From Brucella pecoris (lineage in GTDB: Bacteria; Pseudomonadota; Alphaproteobacteria; Rhizobiales; Rhizobiaceae): a DNA stretch of 64,000 nucleotides. This document shows positions 35,658-45,513 of this stretch, in pieces. The stretch spans positions 62,001 to 126,000 of the forward strand of contig NZ_VEWK01000006.1 in NCBI RefSeq assembly GCF_006376675.1, given 5' to 3'. Under the pieces are notes generated by a model. That model was not told the DNA's origin and searched no databases. It saw nothing but the letters and a program-made list of their open reading frames with translations. Position 1 is the stretch's first letter; the number at the start of each line of letters is the position of its first letter. Both the position numbers and the translations under genes were made by a program.

Positions 35658-36104
35658 GATGTGCGCTCCCTTGATGCGTATCCTGAATCTAGGACGAAGG
35701 AAGCAACTATTCCAGTCCGCAGCAATTGACGAACTGTTGAAGAAGGAAATTTGGTATTAGCCTGTGCGGCGATTGAGCATTTTCAGGGCGTGAGGCGTTA
35801 GCATCTCAGCGCCCTGTTATAAGGCCCGATTGGTTCAGCGAACTGAAAAAACGCTCCTCCATCGGAACGGGGTTTCTGTATATGCAAGGAGAGACGCGAA
35901 GAACGGGGTGGTTCCCCCAAGTCTCATCTTGGCGAGTGACCCGACGCGGCAGATCGCCAAAGATCAGTCTTGGCATTTCAGTGTCCGAAGGATGTGGTCC
36001 ATCCGCTTGGCTACAGCGTCGAAAAGGTTGGAAAATGAACAACATTTCCTTCGCCTTTTCTCCTTGTATCCAAACGGATGACTTCACACCATTGTCACCA
36101 CATT
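35658..36104. other. Intergenic region, stem-loops only
   Basis: Between msrB and the repeat before the peptide importer. It contains a bulged stem-loop AGGGCG...GCGCCCT (about 35785-35814) and TTCAG-CGAA-CTGAA followed by six A (35834-35852). Both strands have frames of 80-90 codons, but they are mirror images without ribosome-binding sites or recognisable products. A small RNA is possible but not supported further. Confidence 0.35.
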
Positions 36105-36206
36105 AGAGCGCGTTTCGATCTGATTGGATCAGATCGGCGCTCTAACTTCTTCTATTTCAAGCATAATCTTGATCGTCCTCGTTTCACTCCGGTCGGATTA
36201 TGCTCT
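36105..36206 (-). repeat. Composite intergenic repeat, AGAGCGCG variant
   Basis: A palindrome bounded by AGAGCGC and GCGCTCT with inner GATCTGAT/ATCAGATC (36105-36143) is followed by an arm that forms AGCATAATC/GATTATGCT (36160-36204). The latter end overlaps the 3' end of the peptide-importer ATPase and supplies its last two codons and TAA stop. Confidence 0.75.
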
Positions 36207-37025
36207 AATAGGTTCTGACCCTAGCCATTCCGGGTCGATTTCCGGCAGCGGAATCGCGTCGAGCAGCGCGCGTGTATAGGCTGACTTCGGGTTGGCGAAT
36301 ACCTGTTCGCAGGGCCCTGCCTCCACTACCTTGCCGAAACGAAGCACATAGACGCGGTCGCAGATGGCTCTGATGACGCTCAGATCGTGACTGATGAAAG
36401 CCATGGACAGGCCCATATCGCGTGACAGGTCTTTCATCAGGTTGAGAACCTGCGCTTGGGTAGAGACGTCGAGGCCCGAGACGATTTCGTCGGCCAGAAC
36501 AAAGTCCGGTTCGAGAAGGGCGGCGCGGGCGATACCCACTCGCTGGCGCTGGCCGCCCGAGAGTTCGTGGGCGTTGCGGCCGAGCACGGCATTGGGCAGG
36601 GTAAAGCGGTCGAGAATCCTGAGTACCTTCGCCTCAGCCTCCGTTGCGCTGGCGGCCAAGCCGTGCAGCAGCATTGGCTCTACCAGGATACGACGGATGG
36701 AGTGGCGTGGATTGAGCGACGCCATGGGATCCTGGAAGATCATCTGCATGCGCCGACGCAGCGGTCGCATCCTGCTATCAGGCAGACGGGTTATATCCTG
36801 TCCGTCGAAACAAATCTCACCGGCGCAGGTATCGACGAGACGGAGCAACGCCCGGCCAAGTGTCGTCTTCCCTGAGCCGGATTCGCCGACAATGCCGATC
36901 GTCTCACCGCGATCGATGTCGATATCGACGCCATGCAGCACCTTGTGGCCAGCAGACTTGCTGAAAAGTCCGCCTGCACCGTAAGCAACCTCGATGCTGC
37001 GGGCTGTGAGAAGCATGTTGCTCAT
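36198..37025 (-). CDS. Peptide/nickel ABC ATPase (DppF-like)
   Basis: A 275-residue ATPase with Walker A GESGSGKTT near 49, signature LSGGQRQR near 154, Walker B FVLADEIVSGLD near 174 and H-loop in ISHDLSV. ATG at 37025 overlaps the previous TGA by one base. It has no long C-terminal oligopeptide_trans ext. zinc-like region, and the end (GSEPIRA) comes partly from a repeat. It is the last gene of a five-gene importer operon. Confidence 0.87.
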   Translation of the reverse strand: MSNMLLTARSIEVAYGAGGLFSKSAGHKVLHGVDIDIDRGETIGIVGESGSGKTTLGRALLRLVDTCAGEICFDGQDITRLPDSRMRPLRRRMQMIFQDPMASLNPRHSIRRILVEPMLLHGLAASATEAEAKVLRILDRFTLPNAVLGRNAHELSGGQRQRVGIARAALLEPDFVLADEIVSGLDVSTQAQVLNLMKDLSRDMGLSMAFISHDLSVIRAICDRVYVLRFGKVVEAGPCEQVFANPKSAYTRALLDAIPLPEIDPEWLGSEPIRA

Positions 37026-37885
37026 CAAGTTATTCCGATCTCTGCGCGCAGTTGCTCGAACACCGATTGCGGTACCGGCTCGAGACCAGCATCTGGGCGG
37101 TCGTAGCGCGGGCCGGCTGCCATTAGGGCTTTCGTGTAGATGTGTTTGGGCCGCTGCAGGACATCGGCGGTGCTGCGCTGCTCGATCACCTTGCCGGAGT
37201 AGAGCAGCGTTACGCTGTCACAAATCTGGGCGACGACGCCGAGATCGTGCGTCACGAATATCACGCCCGTGCCATGAGCGCGCTGCATGCCGCGAATAAG
37301 ACGCAGGATCTGCTTTTGCACCGTAACGTCGAGCGCAGTCGTCGGCTCGTCCGCGATCACGAGCTTGGGTTCGAGCGCAAAGGCAGAGGCAATCAGTACG
37401 CGCTGGCGCATGCCGCCCGACAGTTCGTGGGGATAAGCGCGCAGAACGCGCTCGGGATCGCGGATATGCACTTCCTCGAGCAAGGTCAGCGCGCGTTCAC
37501 GGGCAGCCTTGTTCGACAGGCCGCGCTTGAGGCGCAAGCCATCGGTGAGCTGTGCCTCGATGCGACGGCCCGGATTGAGTGCCGTCTGGGGATCCTGCGG
37601 GATCAGCGATATCTCGCTGCCCATGATCTGGCGCAATTGCGGTGCAGGCATGGTCAGCAGGTCACGGCCCTCGAAATCGATGGCGCCGCTGGTAATGCGG
37701 ACCGTGCGCGGCAGGATGCCAAGCAGTGCCTTGGCGATGGTCGACTTACCGGCGCCGCTTTCCCCGACGAGTCCTCGGACCTCGCCACGCTCGAGCGTCA
37801 GGGCGACGTCGCGAAGAACGGGCGCGCCGCCGTCCCGATCCGAGACCGCCGACAGGTTGTTGATGGAGAGAAGGGGTGCAGTCAT
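37025..37885 (-). CDS. Peptide/nickel ABC ATPase (DppD-like)
   Basis: A 286-residue ATPase with Walker [10 protein letters not shown] near 39, signature LSGGMRQR near 156, Walker [13 protein letters not shown] near 176 and H-loop VTHDLGV. A C-terminal tail ([13 protein letters not shown]) follows the oligopeptide/dipeptide transporter C-terminal region. Its ATG overlaps the permease stop (ATGA). It works as a heterodimer with the DppF-like ATPase. Confidence 0.88.
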   Translation of the reverse strand: MTAPLLSINNLSAVSDRDGGAPVLRDVALTLERGEVRGLVGESGAGKSTIAKALLGILPRTVRITSGAIDFEGRDLLTMPAPQLRQIMGSEISLIPQDPQTALNPGRRIEAQLTDGLRLKRGLSNKAARERALTLLEEVHIRDPERVLRAYPHELSGGMRQRVLIASAFALEPKLVIADEPTTALDVTVQKQILRLIRGMQRAHGTGVIFVTHDLGVVAQICDSVTLLYSGKVIEQRSTADVLQRPKHIYTKALMAAGPRYDRPDAGLEPVPQSVFEQLRAEIGIT

Positions 37886-38730
37886 CGGCGCATCATCGGG
37901 TCAAGGGCGCGGCGCAGACCGTCGCCGAGCTGGTTGAAAGCAAGAACGGTCAGGAAAAGCATTATGAGAGGTGCCACCAGCACCCACCATCCCTGATAGA
38001 TGATCTGCCGACCCTGCGCGATCATACCGCCCCATGTCGGCGTGTCGGAGGAGACGGAAAGGCCGACGAAGGAAAGAATGGCTTCGACGATTACGGCGAT
38101 GCCCATTTCCAGGCTGATGAGCGCGATCAGGACAGGACCGACATTTGGCAGGATCTGGCCGATCAGGATCTTGAAGCGGGAGAAGCCGAGAACTTTCGCT
38201 GCCGTCACGTAGTCCATCTGCGCCTGCGCCATGGTTTCCGAACGGACGACGCGACAGAAACGTGTCCAGTCGATGATGACGATGGCCGCGATGACGGAAT
38301 GAACGCCCGCGCCGAAGACCGCGACCAGCAGGATTGATAGCAGGACCGGCGGGAAGGCCATCCAGATGTCGACGAGGCGCGAGATGACGGCATCCACCCA
38401 GCCGCGATACCAGCCAGCGAGCAATCCAAGCGCGGTGCCGACAAGTGCTGCAAGTCCTGCGGCGATGAAGGCGACGAGCAGGGCGATGCGCGTGCCGTGG
38501 ATCAGGCGCGAAAGCACGTCACGGCCTAGATCGTCGGTGCCGAACCAGTAGCCGGGTTCGGTGCCTGCATAGCCTGCGGGGGGCAGAGTGGCGAGCATAA
38601 GGTCCTGTTCGAGCGGGTCCTTTGGAGCGAGCCAGGGTGCGAAGATGGCGACCAGTAACAGACAGAGGATAAAGCCCCCGCCGAGGATTACCTTGGGTTC
38701 GGAAAGCGCCGCGCGCAGTGACTTAGCCAT
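37882..38730 (-). CDS. Peptide/nickel ABC permease (DppC-like)
   Basis: A 282-residue permease with about six helices. It has the family N-terminus with GTDDLGRDVLSRLIHGTRIAL near 64-84 and the EAA loop VTAAKVLGFSRFKILIGQILPN near 172-193. The start at 38730 (MAKSLRAAL) overlaps the other permease by 8 bp, which favours it over an upstream reading. It pairs with the DppB-like permease. Confidence 0.87.
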   Translation of the reverse strand: MAKSLRAALSEPKVILGGGFILCLLLVAIFAPWLAPKDPLEQDLMLATLPPAGYAGTEPGYWFGTDDLGRDVLSRLIHGTRIALLVAFIAAGLAALVGTALGLLAGWYRGWVDAVISRLVDIWMAFPPVLLSILLVAVFGAGVHSVIAAIVIIDWTRFCRVVRSETMAQAQMDYVTAAKVLGFSRFKILIGQILPNVGPVLIALISLEMGIAVIVEAILSFVGLSVSSDTPTWGGMIAQGRQIIYQGWWVLVAPLIMLFLTVLAFNQLGDGLRRALDPMMRR

Positions 38731-39736
38731 GACGCAGCCTCGGATTGAATGCGGCGACGAGTGCGTCAACCAGAATATTGATGACAATGAACAGCGCGCC
38801 GAAGACCAGGACAAGTCCTTGAATGAGCGGCAAGTCGCGGTTGATGACGGCGTCGATGGCCATATTGCCGATGCCAGGATAGGCGAAGATGCGCTCGACG
38901 ATGACGGTGCCGCCGATCAGGAAGGTGAACTGGACGCCGGTCAGTGCAATGGTCGGGCCAATGGCATTGCGTAGCGCTTCCTGCAGCACCAGCCGCAGCG
39001 AGGACATGCCCTTGAGCTTGGCGAGCAGGATATAGTCCTGCACCATTGCTTCAAGCAGTGCTTCCTTCAGCACGCGGGCGATAATCGCCGCGAGCGGCAA
39101 ACCGAGCGCGAGAACCGGCATGGTCATATGGGAGGCGATGTCGGCGAACTGTGCAAAGCGCAGGCGTAGCAGGCTTTCGAACAGATAGAAGGGGGTAGCA
39201 AAATTGCTTTGTACGCTCGGATCGATGCGTCCCGACAAAGGCAATATGGGGAAGAACACACCCAACATCAGCACAAGCGCCAGTGCCCAGACAAAGTCGG
39301 GCACAGCAAGGACCACCCCGTTGACGGTATCGATGACCGGTTCGACCGGCGTGCGGCGCGCGAGAGTGCCAGCAATGGCTACGGCGGTGCCGAGCAATAT
39401 GGCGAAGACCAGTGCGGCGAAGGCGAGCTCAAGGGTTGCCGGCAGGCGTTCTGAAAGCAGTTCCAGAACATTGCGGCGCAGCGAAATGGATGTGCCGAAA
39501 TCACCTGAAAGCAGTGACGTGAGCCAGATATGGAACTGGCTGAAGATACTGCCATCGAGTCCATAGTTTGCGCGAAGCTGTGCGATCTGTTCGGGGGTAG
39601 CGCCCGGCGAAATCATCATAGCGATAGGGTCGCCTGGAACGACGCGTAGCAGGACAAAAACCACGACCGCGACCCCAAACAGAGTCACTGCCGCGAGAAC
39701 CAGACGGTTCAGGATTGAAAGAGCAAGCAGTTGCAT
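38723..39736 (-). CDS. Peptide/nickel ABC permease (DppB-like)
   Basis: A 337-residue permease with about six helices. The N-terminus has VVFVLLRVVPGDPIAMM near 25-41 and the EAA loop is ILLAKLKGMSSLRLVLQEALRN near 222-243. AAGG lies before the ATG. It is the first membrane gene after the binding protein, with a 117-bp gap that may hold a post-binding-protein processing site. Confidence 0.87.
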   Translation of the reverse strand: MQLLALSILNRLVLAAVTLFGVAVVVFVLLRVVPGDPIAMMISPGATPEQIAQLRANYGLDGSIFSQFHIWLTSLLSGDFGTSISLRRNVLELLSERLPATLELAFAALVFAILLGTAVAIAGTLARRTPVEPVIDTVNGVVLAVPDFVWALALVLMLGVFFPILPLSGRIDPSVQSNFATPFYLFESLLRLRFAQFADIASHMTMPVLALGLPLAAIIARVLKEALLEAMVQDYILLAKLKGMSSLRLVLQEALRNAIGPTIALTGVQFTFLIGGTVIVERIFAYPGIGNMAIDAVINRDLPLIQGLVLVFGALFIVINILVDALVAAFNPRLRHG

Positions 39737-39853
39737 GAGTATGGAGCCTTACGCAGGCAGACAAAGACGCTATGCGAGCGTGTCCGGCTGGATAAGCCGG
39801 ACACAAATCAAGCAGTGGAAGGCCGGGACACTGGATGCCCCGCCAACGCGCAA

Positions 39854-41389
39854 TCAGGCCCTCGATATGAGTGTCGGCTGCAGCGCGCCCGAAACGTTCG
39901 GAATGGCCTTCAGCGTCGACTTGTAGACGATAGGCTGTGCGTATTGCAGCAATGGCAGCACGTAACCCTGCTCCGCAATATATTTGCAGACAGCTTTCCA
40001 GCCGGCGATGCGCTTGGCCTCGTCTTTCTCACCCCATAGCGGTGCGATCATGCCATCAAGGTCATCCGTGTTCCACACCGAGTGCGGGGAAGGGCCAAAC
40101 ATGGCAAACCCTGTTGAGGTGGTCGGATCACCGATTGCATTGCCCCAGTTGTAGAAGGCAGCGGGCGCAAGTTGGTCGGCGGCGCGCAGCTCATAATGCT
40201 TGGCGATCTCGTAGACCTCGATCTCGGCTTCGATGCCGACCTTGCGCCACATGCCCACGATGGCCTGAACCATTTCGTAGTCCTTCGGCTTCAGGCCCCG
40301 CGTGGTCTGGATCTTGAACTTTACTGGTTTGTCGGTCGAATAGCCGGAGTTGGCCAGCAGCTTCTTGGCAAGCTCGGGATCGTAGGGAACCTTGATAGAC
40401 GGATCGTAGGCCGAATATTCCGGCGCTTCGAGCGTATCGATCGGTACGCCATAGCCGCGCAGCAGGCGCTTGACGATGGCTTGCTTGTCGATCGCGTGAC
40501 AGGCGGCCAGGCGCACATTCTTGTCTTCCATAACTTCAATATTGTTCAGGAAGATCATGCCGATATCGGAGATTGGAGTCGCAACGCCTGCCAGACCTGC
40601 CTTTTCCTTCAGGCGGTCGAATTCCTCATAGGGGATTTCCAGCGTGACGTCGGACGAGCCGGACTCGATCTCGGCAACGCGGCTGGTGCCATCGGGCACA
40701 AACTTGAAGATGACTGTTTCGAAAGCTGGCTTGCCGCCCCAATAGTTGGGATTGGCCTTGAGGCGCAGGAAGGCGTTGCCTTCATAGGCGTCAACCATGT
40801 AGGGGCCGGTGCCAATGGGCTTCTTCTCAAAACCTTCCGCGCCCACCTTTTCGTAGTAGGCTTTGGGCAGGATGTAACCGGTGAGGAAAGCCATCCACAT
40901 GAAATAGGTGGGCTCGAAGCGGAGCACATCGCCGGTGATCTTGTTGCCTTCGATCTTGTAGTTGCCGGCTGTGGACCAGACGAACTGGATCGGGTTGCCG
41001 GTCTTGTCGTTGGCGGCACGCTCCAGCGCCCAGACCACGTCTTCCGGGGTGAACGGCGAGCCATCGTGCCAGGTCACGCCTTCGCGAACATCCATCCAGA
41101 CTTTGGTCTTGTCATCGTTCCAGCCCCAGGCGGTCAGCAGGCCCGGGACAAATTTGAGGTCGGGATCCTGGCCGATATACTGGTCGAAGATCGAGCGGTA
41201 AATTGCCTGGATGGTCGGATTGACCGCCGATGGACCGACGGTCGGGTCGAAGGACGGGAGATTGACGTTGAAAGCGATGGTAAGCGTGTCGGTTTCCGCT
41301 GCCTGCACCGGCACGCGTCCGGCCAGGATGCTTGAAAAAAAGGCAGCAGCGCCCATACCCAACGCCTGGCGACGGGTGAATTCAGTCAT
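39854..41389 (-). CDS. Peptide/nickel-type ABC substrate-binding protein
   Basis: A 511-residue family 5 binding protein (DppA/OppA type). The N-terminus MTEFTRRQALGMGAAAF has a twin-arginine look and is cleaved near VQA-AET (about 29-31). Family segments include VREGVTWHDGSPFTPEDVVWALER near 100-123 and RLAACHAIDKQAIVKRLLRGYG near 306-327. It is the first gene of the importer operon and is preceded by 335 bp and a flavoprotein gene on the same strand. The cargo may be a peptide, an opine or an amine conjugate. Confidence 0.87.
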   Translation of the reverse strand: MTEFTRRQALGMGAAAFFSSILAGRVPVQAAETDTLTIAFNVNLPSFDPTVGPSAVNPTIQAIYRSIFDQYIGQDPDLKFVPGLLTAWGWNDDKTKVWMDVREGVTWHDGSPFTPEDVVWALERAANDKTGNPIQFVWSTAGNYKIEGNKITGDVLRFEPTYFMWMAFLTGYILPKAYYEKVGAEGFEKKPIGTGPYMVDAYEGNAFLRLKANPNYWGGKPAFETVIFKFVPDGTSRVAEIESGSSDVTLEIPYEEFDRLKEKAGLAGVATPISDIGMIFLNNIEVMEDKNVRLAACHAIDKQAIVKRLLRGYGVPIDTLEAPEYSAYDPSIKVPYDPELAKKLLANSGYSTDKPVKFKIQTTRGLKPKDYEMVQAIVGMWRKVGIEAEIEVYEIAKHYELRAADQLAPAAFYNWGNAIGDPTTSTGFAMFGPSPHSVWNTDDLDGMIAPLWGEKDEAKRIAGWKAVCKYIAEQGYVLPLLQYAQPIVYKSTLKAIPNVSGALQPTLISRA

Positions 41390-41724
41390 GATTTGCTCCG
41401 CGTTCCCCTGATCCCGGCTTTTTTGAGTGTTCCCCCACTCGCCAGGATATTTATTGTTCGGAATACTTTAATCTTAAAATAGCGCCGATTGGCTGGCAAG
41501 CGAATTGTACATTCCGATAGCAATTTTAAGTCGAAATATATGCCTATGCATATTGCTTCTTTGTCGGTATCACGCGCTCGCTGGCGTGAGCGCGGGCTTG
41601 AAATGTCCATAAATGCGATCTGAGGCATATGCAGATTAAGAAATATGATTCTGCATGTGTTCAATGATGCAGTCTTAGATGTGGTTTTCACATGCCCCAA
41701 TTAGCCATCCGTCATATCGCAATC
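41390..41724 (-). promoter_or_regulatory. Promoter region of the peptide importer
   Basis: 335 bp, AT-rich. It holds ATATGC-CTAT-GCATAT, a perfect 6-bp inverted repeat at 41538-41553, and the palindrome GCATATGC at 41625-41632. Both share a GCATAT half-site. A related ATATGCAT lies 26 bp before the second flavoprotein gene (43647-43654). They may be sites for a shared regulator. Confidence 0.4.
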
Positions 41725-43314
41725 CTATTTCAGCGAGGACGCGAGCAACATGCCGGAGCCGCCTCCCAATCCCGGGCCGGGATGGGTCGATGCGCCGATA
41801 TGATAAAGACCGGGCACGTGGGTGCGGTGATTCACCGACGACTTGAATGGACGCCAGATGAAAAATTGATCGACGCCGCAGAAGCCACCATAGGGGTCGC
41901 CACCGACGAGGTTCATATTCATCGCTTCAAGGTCGGCTGGCGAATAGGTCTTGCGGGCGATGACCGTTTCGGCAAAGCCGTCTATGTGCTGGGCGAGGAT
42001 ACGCTCGATACGGTCGGCATATTGTTCGCGCAATTCGTCAGTCCAGCGCCCATCGCCGGGCGTGGTGAGTTCTCCTGCGGCATCGCCTTCGATGTGTCGC
42101 GGGGTTTCGGGCAATTGCAGCCAGAGGATCGCCTGACCTTCAGGTGCGCGGGAGGGGTCAAGCGCGGTCGGCTGACCGACACAAATGGTTGGCACCGCTG
42201 GCAACATGCCGCGATCACACTCATTGGCCGCGCGGGACACGCCGTTGAGGCCGGGCGTGAGATGCAATAACGCCACTTTCGACAGCTCCTCGCCGCCCTT
42301 CCAGCGTGGCGGAGACTTCAGTGCGTAGTGAACCTGCATGTTGCCTTTGCCATAGCGATAGGTTTGTAGCCCATCCGCAACGGCTGAGGGCAGCGGTTTG
42401 CCCGAGTTCTTCAGAAGGCGACCATAGAGCTGGCCGGGCGTGACAGAGGCAATGACGCCCTTGCTCGCCTGCAGAACCTCGCCACTGGCAAGCCGAACAC
42501 CCGCGGCCTGGCCGTTGTGGTCTTCGACTATTGTCTCCACATCCGCGCCGGTGCGGATGGTGCCACCCTGGTCCGTGATGAGTTGCGCGAACGCCTTGAC
42601 GAGATTGTCGGCGCCGCCTTTGACAATCGGGCAGCCAGCAAGTTCGATGGCAAAGCCGATGACCCGGAGCATTGCCGCAGAATAGGTGCTTTCCGGATTG
42701 AGGCCGCAATGGAGCACCCAGGGTGCAAAGAGCCCGCGCATCACGTCGGACCGATAGGTGGTTTCGAGATGATGGCGTCCGTTGACGAGCGCCTCGCCGA
42801 ACCATGCAGCGAGATTGCGGGGGCCGCGCTTCCACGCCTCCTTCAGCATGGTCTTGAAGATGCCACCGGACCAGAGCGAGCCGCCAAGCAGCGAGAACAT
42901 GAATGGCGCATCTGCACCCATCCGGTCCATCTCGCGGGCGAAGGCCATGCCGTCGCCGTCGGCCAGCGCGTCGAAGGCCGCGATATTGGCTTTGCGGTCT
43001 TTGGTGAGGATCGCATGTCTGCCGTCGGCCAGCACAACGCCCGTCGGCAGGTCGGTATGGGCGAATTCGAGACCGCGGGCCTCCAGATCCTTGCCAAGCG
43101 CGCCATAGGCGGGCGAGGTCAGGAACAACACCATAGTGGTTGCCATGACATCGTGGCGGAAGCCCGGTACAGTGATCTCTTCAGTACGCAGGCAGCCGCC
43201 GAGCTGGTCGTTGCGCTCGAGCAGCAGTACCTTTTTGCCTTTCTTGCCGAGCACGGCAGCGGCTACCAGTGCATTAATGCCGCTGCCGACCACGATATAG
43301 TCATGTGTCGCCAT
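41725..43314 (-). CDS. PYROXD2/phytoene-desaturase-like FAD oxidoreductase A
   Basis: A 529-residue flavoprotein. The dinucleotide-binding motif is YIVVGSGINALVAAAVLGKKG near 6-26, with LLLERNDQLGGCLRTEE near 30-46. A second FAD contact, IGASTHPGPGLGGGSGML, lies near the C-terminus. The architecture is that of CrtI-related NAD(P)/FAD oxidoreductases of the PYROXD2 group, not a true carotenoid enzyme since no crt genes are near. It is divergent from a paralogue at 43674 and upstream of the peptide importer on the same strand. The substrate is unknown. Confidence 0.82.
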   Translation of the reverse strand: MATHDYIVVGSGINALVAAAVLGKKGKKVLLLERNDQLGGCLRTEEITVPGFRHDVMATTMVLFLTSPAYGALGKDLEARGLEFAHTDLPTGVVLADGRHAILTKDRKANIAAFDALADGDGMAFAREMDRMGADAPFMFSLLGGSLWSGGIFKTMLKEAWKRGPRNLAAWFGEALVNGRHHLETTYRSDVMRGLFAPWVLHCGLNPESTYSAAMLRVIGFAIELAGCPIVKGGADNLVKAFAQLITDQGGTIRTGADVETIVEDHNGQAAGVRLASGEVLQASKGVIASVTPGQLYGRLLKNSGKPLPSAVADGLQTYRYGKGNMQVHYALKSPPRWKGGEELSKVALLHLTPGLNGVSRAANECDRGMLPAVPTICVGQPTALDPSRAPEGQAILWLQLPETPRHIEGDAAGELTTPGDGRWTDELREQYADRIERILAQHIDGFAETVIARKTYSPADLEAMNMNLVGGDPYGGFCGVDQFFIWRPFKSSVNHRTHVPGLYHIGASTHPGPGLGGGSGMLLASSLK

Positions 43315-43673
43315 GTGTTGTCGCTCCCCTGAAAATGGCCGGTAGGCCCCGCCACGCTGGCCTTGTATCGATTACTTGGTCAACACTGCGAGTATCGATA
43401 GGCCTGTTCCCTGAAATCCAACATAGAATTCTGTGACATGGACTTCCCCTCATGCGCTTCTTGAAAAAGCTTGATATGAATTTCCTTGAAGCTTAAAAGA
43501 AACCATATGTGAATGCAACGAAATGCCTGCTCTCAAAGTTGAATTTTTCGACGTATCCGGTCTTCTCGAGTCTTCAGTATTCCCGGAGGCCTCTTGATTT
43601 CGACCTGAGACGTCAGAAGCTCTGCCGACATCGAGTTGCGCAATTATATGCATTTGAAAATAACGGGGGCAAA
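43315..43673. promoter_or_regulatory. Shared divergent promoter region of the two flavoproteins
   Basis: 359 bp between two divergent paralogues. GTATCGAT occurs twice as a direct repeat (43365-43372 and 43392-43399), close to flavoprotein A. ATATGCAT at 43647-43654 lies close to flavoprotein B. No gene is seen; an upstream in-frame extension of flavoprotein B through this region (from 43509) has no homology. Confidence 0.45.
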
Positions 43674-45266
43674 ATGGGTGGACACGACAATGAGTTCGAT
43701 GCTGTCGTCGTAGGTGCAGGGCATAACGGCCTTGCTGCGGCGGTGCACCTGGCGTCAAAAGGCTGGCGCGTTGCTGTTGTGGAGGCAGCGGCGTCTCCCG
43801 GCGGGGCGGTAAAGACCCTGGAGTTGACGGAGCCGGGCTTCCGTCATGACTGGGCTGCCATGAACTTGTCGATGTTCGCTGGATCGGCATTTCACGCAAC
43901 CTACGCCGCAGACCTGGCTGCGCAAGGTCTCGAGTTCGTACCCGCTCAAAATTGTTTTGCCAGCGTCTTTCGCGACGGCACGCATCTCGGCGTGTCCAGC
44001 GACGTGACCGTAACGAATGCCAAGATTGCAGAACTGTCGCCTGTCGATGCTAAGGCGTGGGCGGAAATGCTGTCCGATTTCGAGCGCAATGCGCCGCATA
44101 TTTTCGGCTTGCTTGGCTCGCCGATGCCGTCACTGGCCACAGCAAAGACGGTCTGGAAAGCCTACAGGGCGCTCGGCATGGATAATCTCTGGCGCATCGC
44201 GCAGCTTCTGCTGGCGACGCCACGTGATTTTCTTGACGCCAATTTCGAAAGTTCCAAACTCAAAACCATGATGGCGGCTTGGGGGCTGCATCTTGATTTC
44301 GCGCCTGACGTCGCAGGCGGAGCGCTGTTTCCCTATCTTGAGTCAATGGCCAACCAGGCGTTCGGCATGGTCATCGGCAAGGGGGGAGCCGATACGATCA
44401 TTCGCGCGATGGTGGGGCTCCTGCAGAAGAACGGTGGACAGCTTATTCTTGGTCAACGGGTCGAAAAGATCAGCCTCGACAAGGCCGGAAGGGCAACGGG
44501 TGTGGTTCTGTCCGATGGACGCGCCTTGAATGCGAAACGGGCGGTGATTGCCAATCTCAATCCCAAAGTGCTGTTTGGCGGTGACATGCTGTCCCAATCA
44601 GCCATCCCGCAAAAGGTTCATAAGGCGACAAAAGCTTTTCGTGCCGGACCCGGCACCATGATGATCCATCTTGCCATGGACGAGCTGCCAAACTGGACTG
44701 CGGGCGCTGAGCTCAAGCGTTTCGCTTATGTCCATATTGCCCCGGACCTCGCCATGATGGCGCGCGTCTACTCGGAAGCTATGGATGGATTGCTGCCTGG
44801 AGAGCCAGCACTTGTCGTTGGTCAGCCAACGGCCGTCGATCCATCTCGTGCCCCGGAAGGCAAGCATGTTCTTTGGGTACAGGTGCGTGTCCTCCCAGCA
44901 GAGATCAAGGGTGATGCGATCAGTGAGATCGCCGGTAGGGATTGGAACAATGTGAAGGATGCCTATGCCGACAGGGTCATCGGAATCCTCGAGCGCTATG
45001 CGCCGGGGATTAACGGCATGATCCGCGCTCGCTCGGTCTTTTCGCCTGCAGACCTTGAACGTGAGAATGCCAATCTTATCGGTGGTGACAATCTGAGCGG
45101 ATCACACCATCTCGACCAAAACTTCCTGTTCCGCCCCATTGCGGGTTATTCGCGCTACAAGACGCCCGTCCGGTCGCTGTATATGTGCGGTGCCTCCACC
45201 TGGCCCGGTGCCGGAACGGGTGCCGGCTCGGGCTTCATGCTTGCAAAGATGCTCGCCGGAAACTGA
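43674..45266 (+). CDS. PYROXD2/phytoene-desaturase-like FAD oxidoreductase B
   Basis: A 530-residue paralogue of the divergent flavoprotein. It shares the FAD motif (DAVVVGAGHNGLAAAVHLASKG near 9-30), VVEAAASPGGAVKTLE, the mid-protein VVGQPTAVDPSRAPEGK near 382-398, and the C-terminal CGASTWPGAGTGAGSGFM near 505. ATG at 43674 has GGGGG upstream and gives the same length as its paralogue. Similarity is spread over the full length but is clearly below recent-duplicate level, so the two probably act on different or sequential substrates. Confidence 0.82.
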   Translation: MGGHDNEFDAVVVGAGHNGLAAAVHLASKGWRVAVVEAAASPGGAVKTLELTEPGFRHDWAAMNLSMFAGSAFHATYAADLAAQGLEFVPAQNCFASVFRDGTHLGVSSDVTVTNAKIAELSPVDAKAWAEMLSDFERNAPHIFGLLGSPMPSLATAKTVWKAYRALGMDNLWRIAQLLLATPRDFLDANFESSKLKTMMAAWGLHLDFAPDVAGGALFPYLESMANQAFGMVIGKGGADTIIRAMVGLLQKNGGQLILGQRVEKISLDKAGRATGVVLSDGRALNAKRAVIANLNPKVLFGGDMLSQSAIPQKVHKATKAFRAGPGTMMIHLAMDELPNWTAGAELKRFAYVHIAPDLAMMARVYSEAMDGLLPGEPALVVGQPTAVDPSRAPEGKHVLWVQVRVLPAEIKGDAISEIAGRDWNNVKDAYADRVIGILERYAPGINGMIRARSVFSPADLERENANLIGGDNLSGSHHLDQNFLFRPIAGYSRYKTPVRSLYMCGASTWPGAGTGAGSGFMLAKMLAGN

Positions 45267-45513
45267 TGCGTTTCTCATTATACCATTGAACCTATGCATC
45301 AATTATCCCTGATAAACTGCTCGACCGTGGTGGCCTTTCAATCACCGGGGGGAATAGTTCTATTTTCAGCCTGCCGACATGCCGATTATGCACTTAATAA
45401 TCCGTGATTATGAGTGCCTAAACCGGGTGGTACCCGAAATGCATAAAGGGGAATTGGATCAAGATTTTTGTTACAACAAGTCGTTGGTCGCTATCACATT
45501 CTGGCTGATTAAC

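Noticed and set aside
35806..36087. Overlapping 80-95 codon frames on both strands before the peptide importer
   Set aside because: No ribosome-binding site, no similarity to any family I recognise, and mirror-image position. Treated as intergenic.
41725..45266. Carotenoid biosynthesis cluster
   Set aside because: The two CrtI-like flavoproteins are PYROXD2-type and there is no phytoene synthase, GGPP synthase or cyclase nearby.
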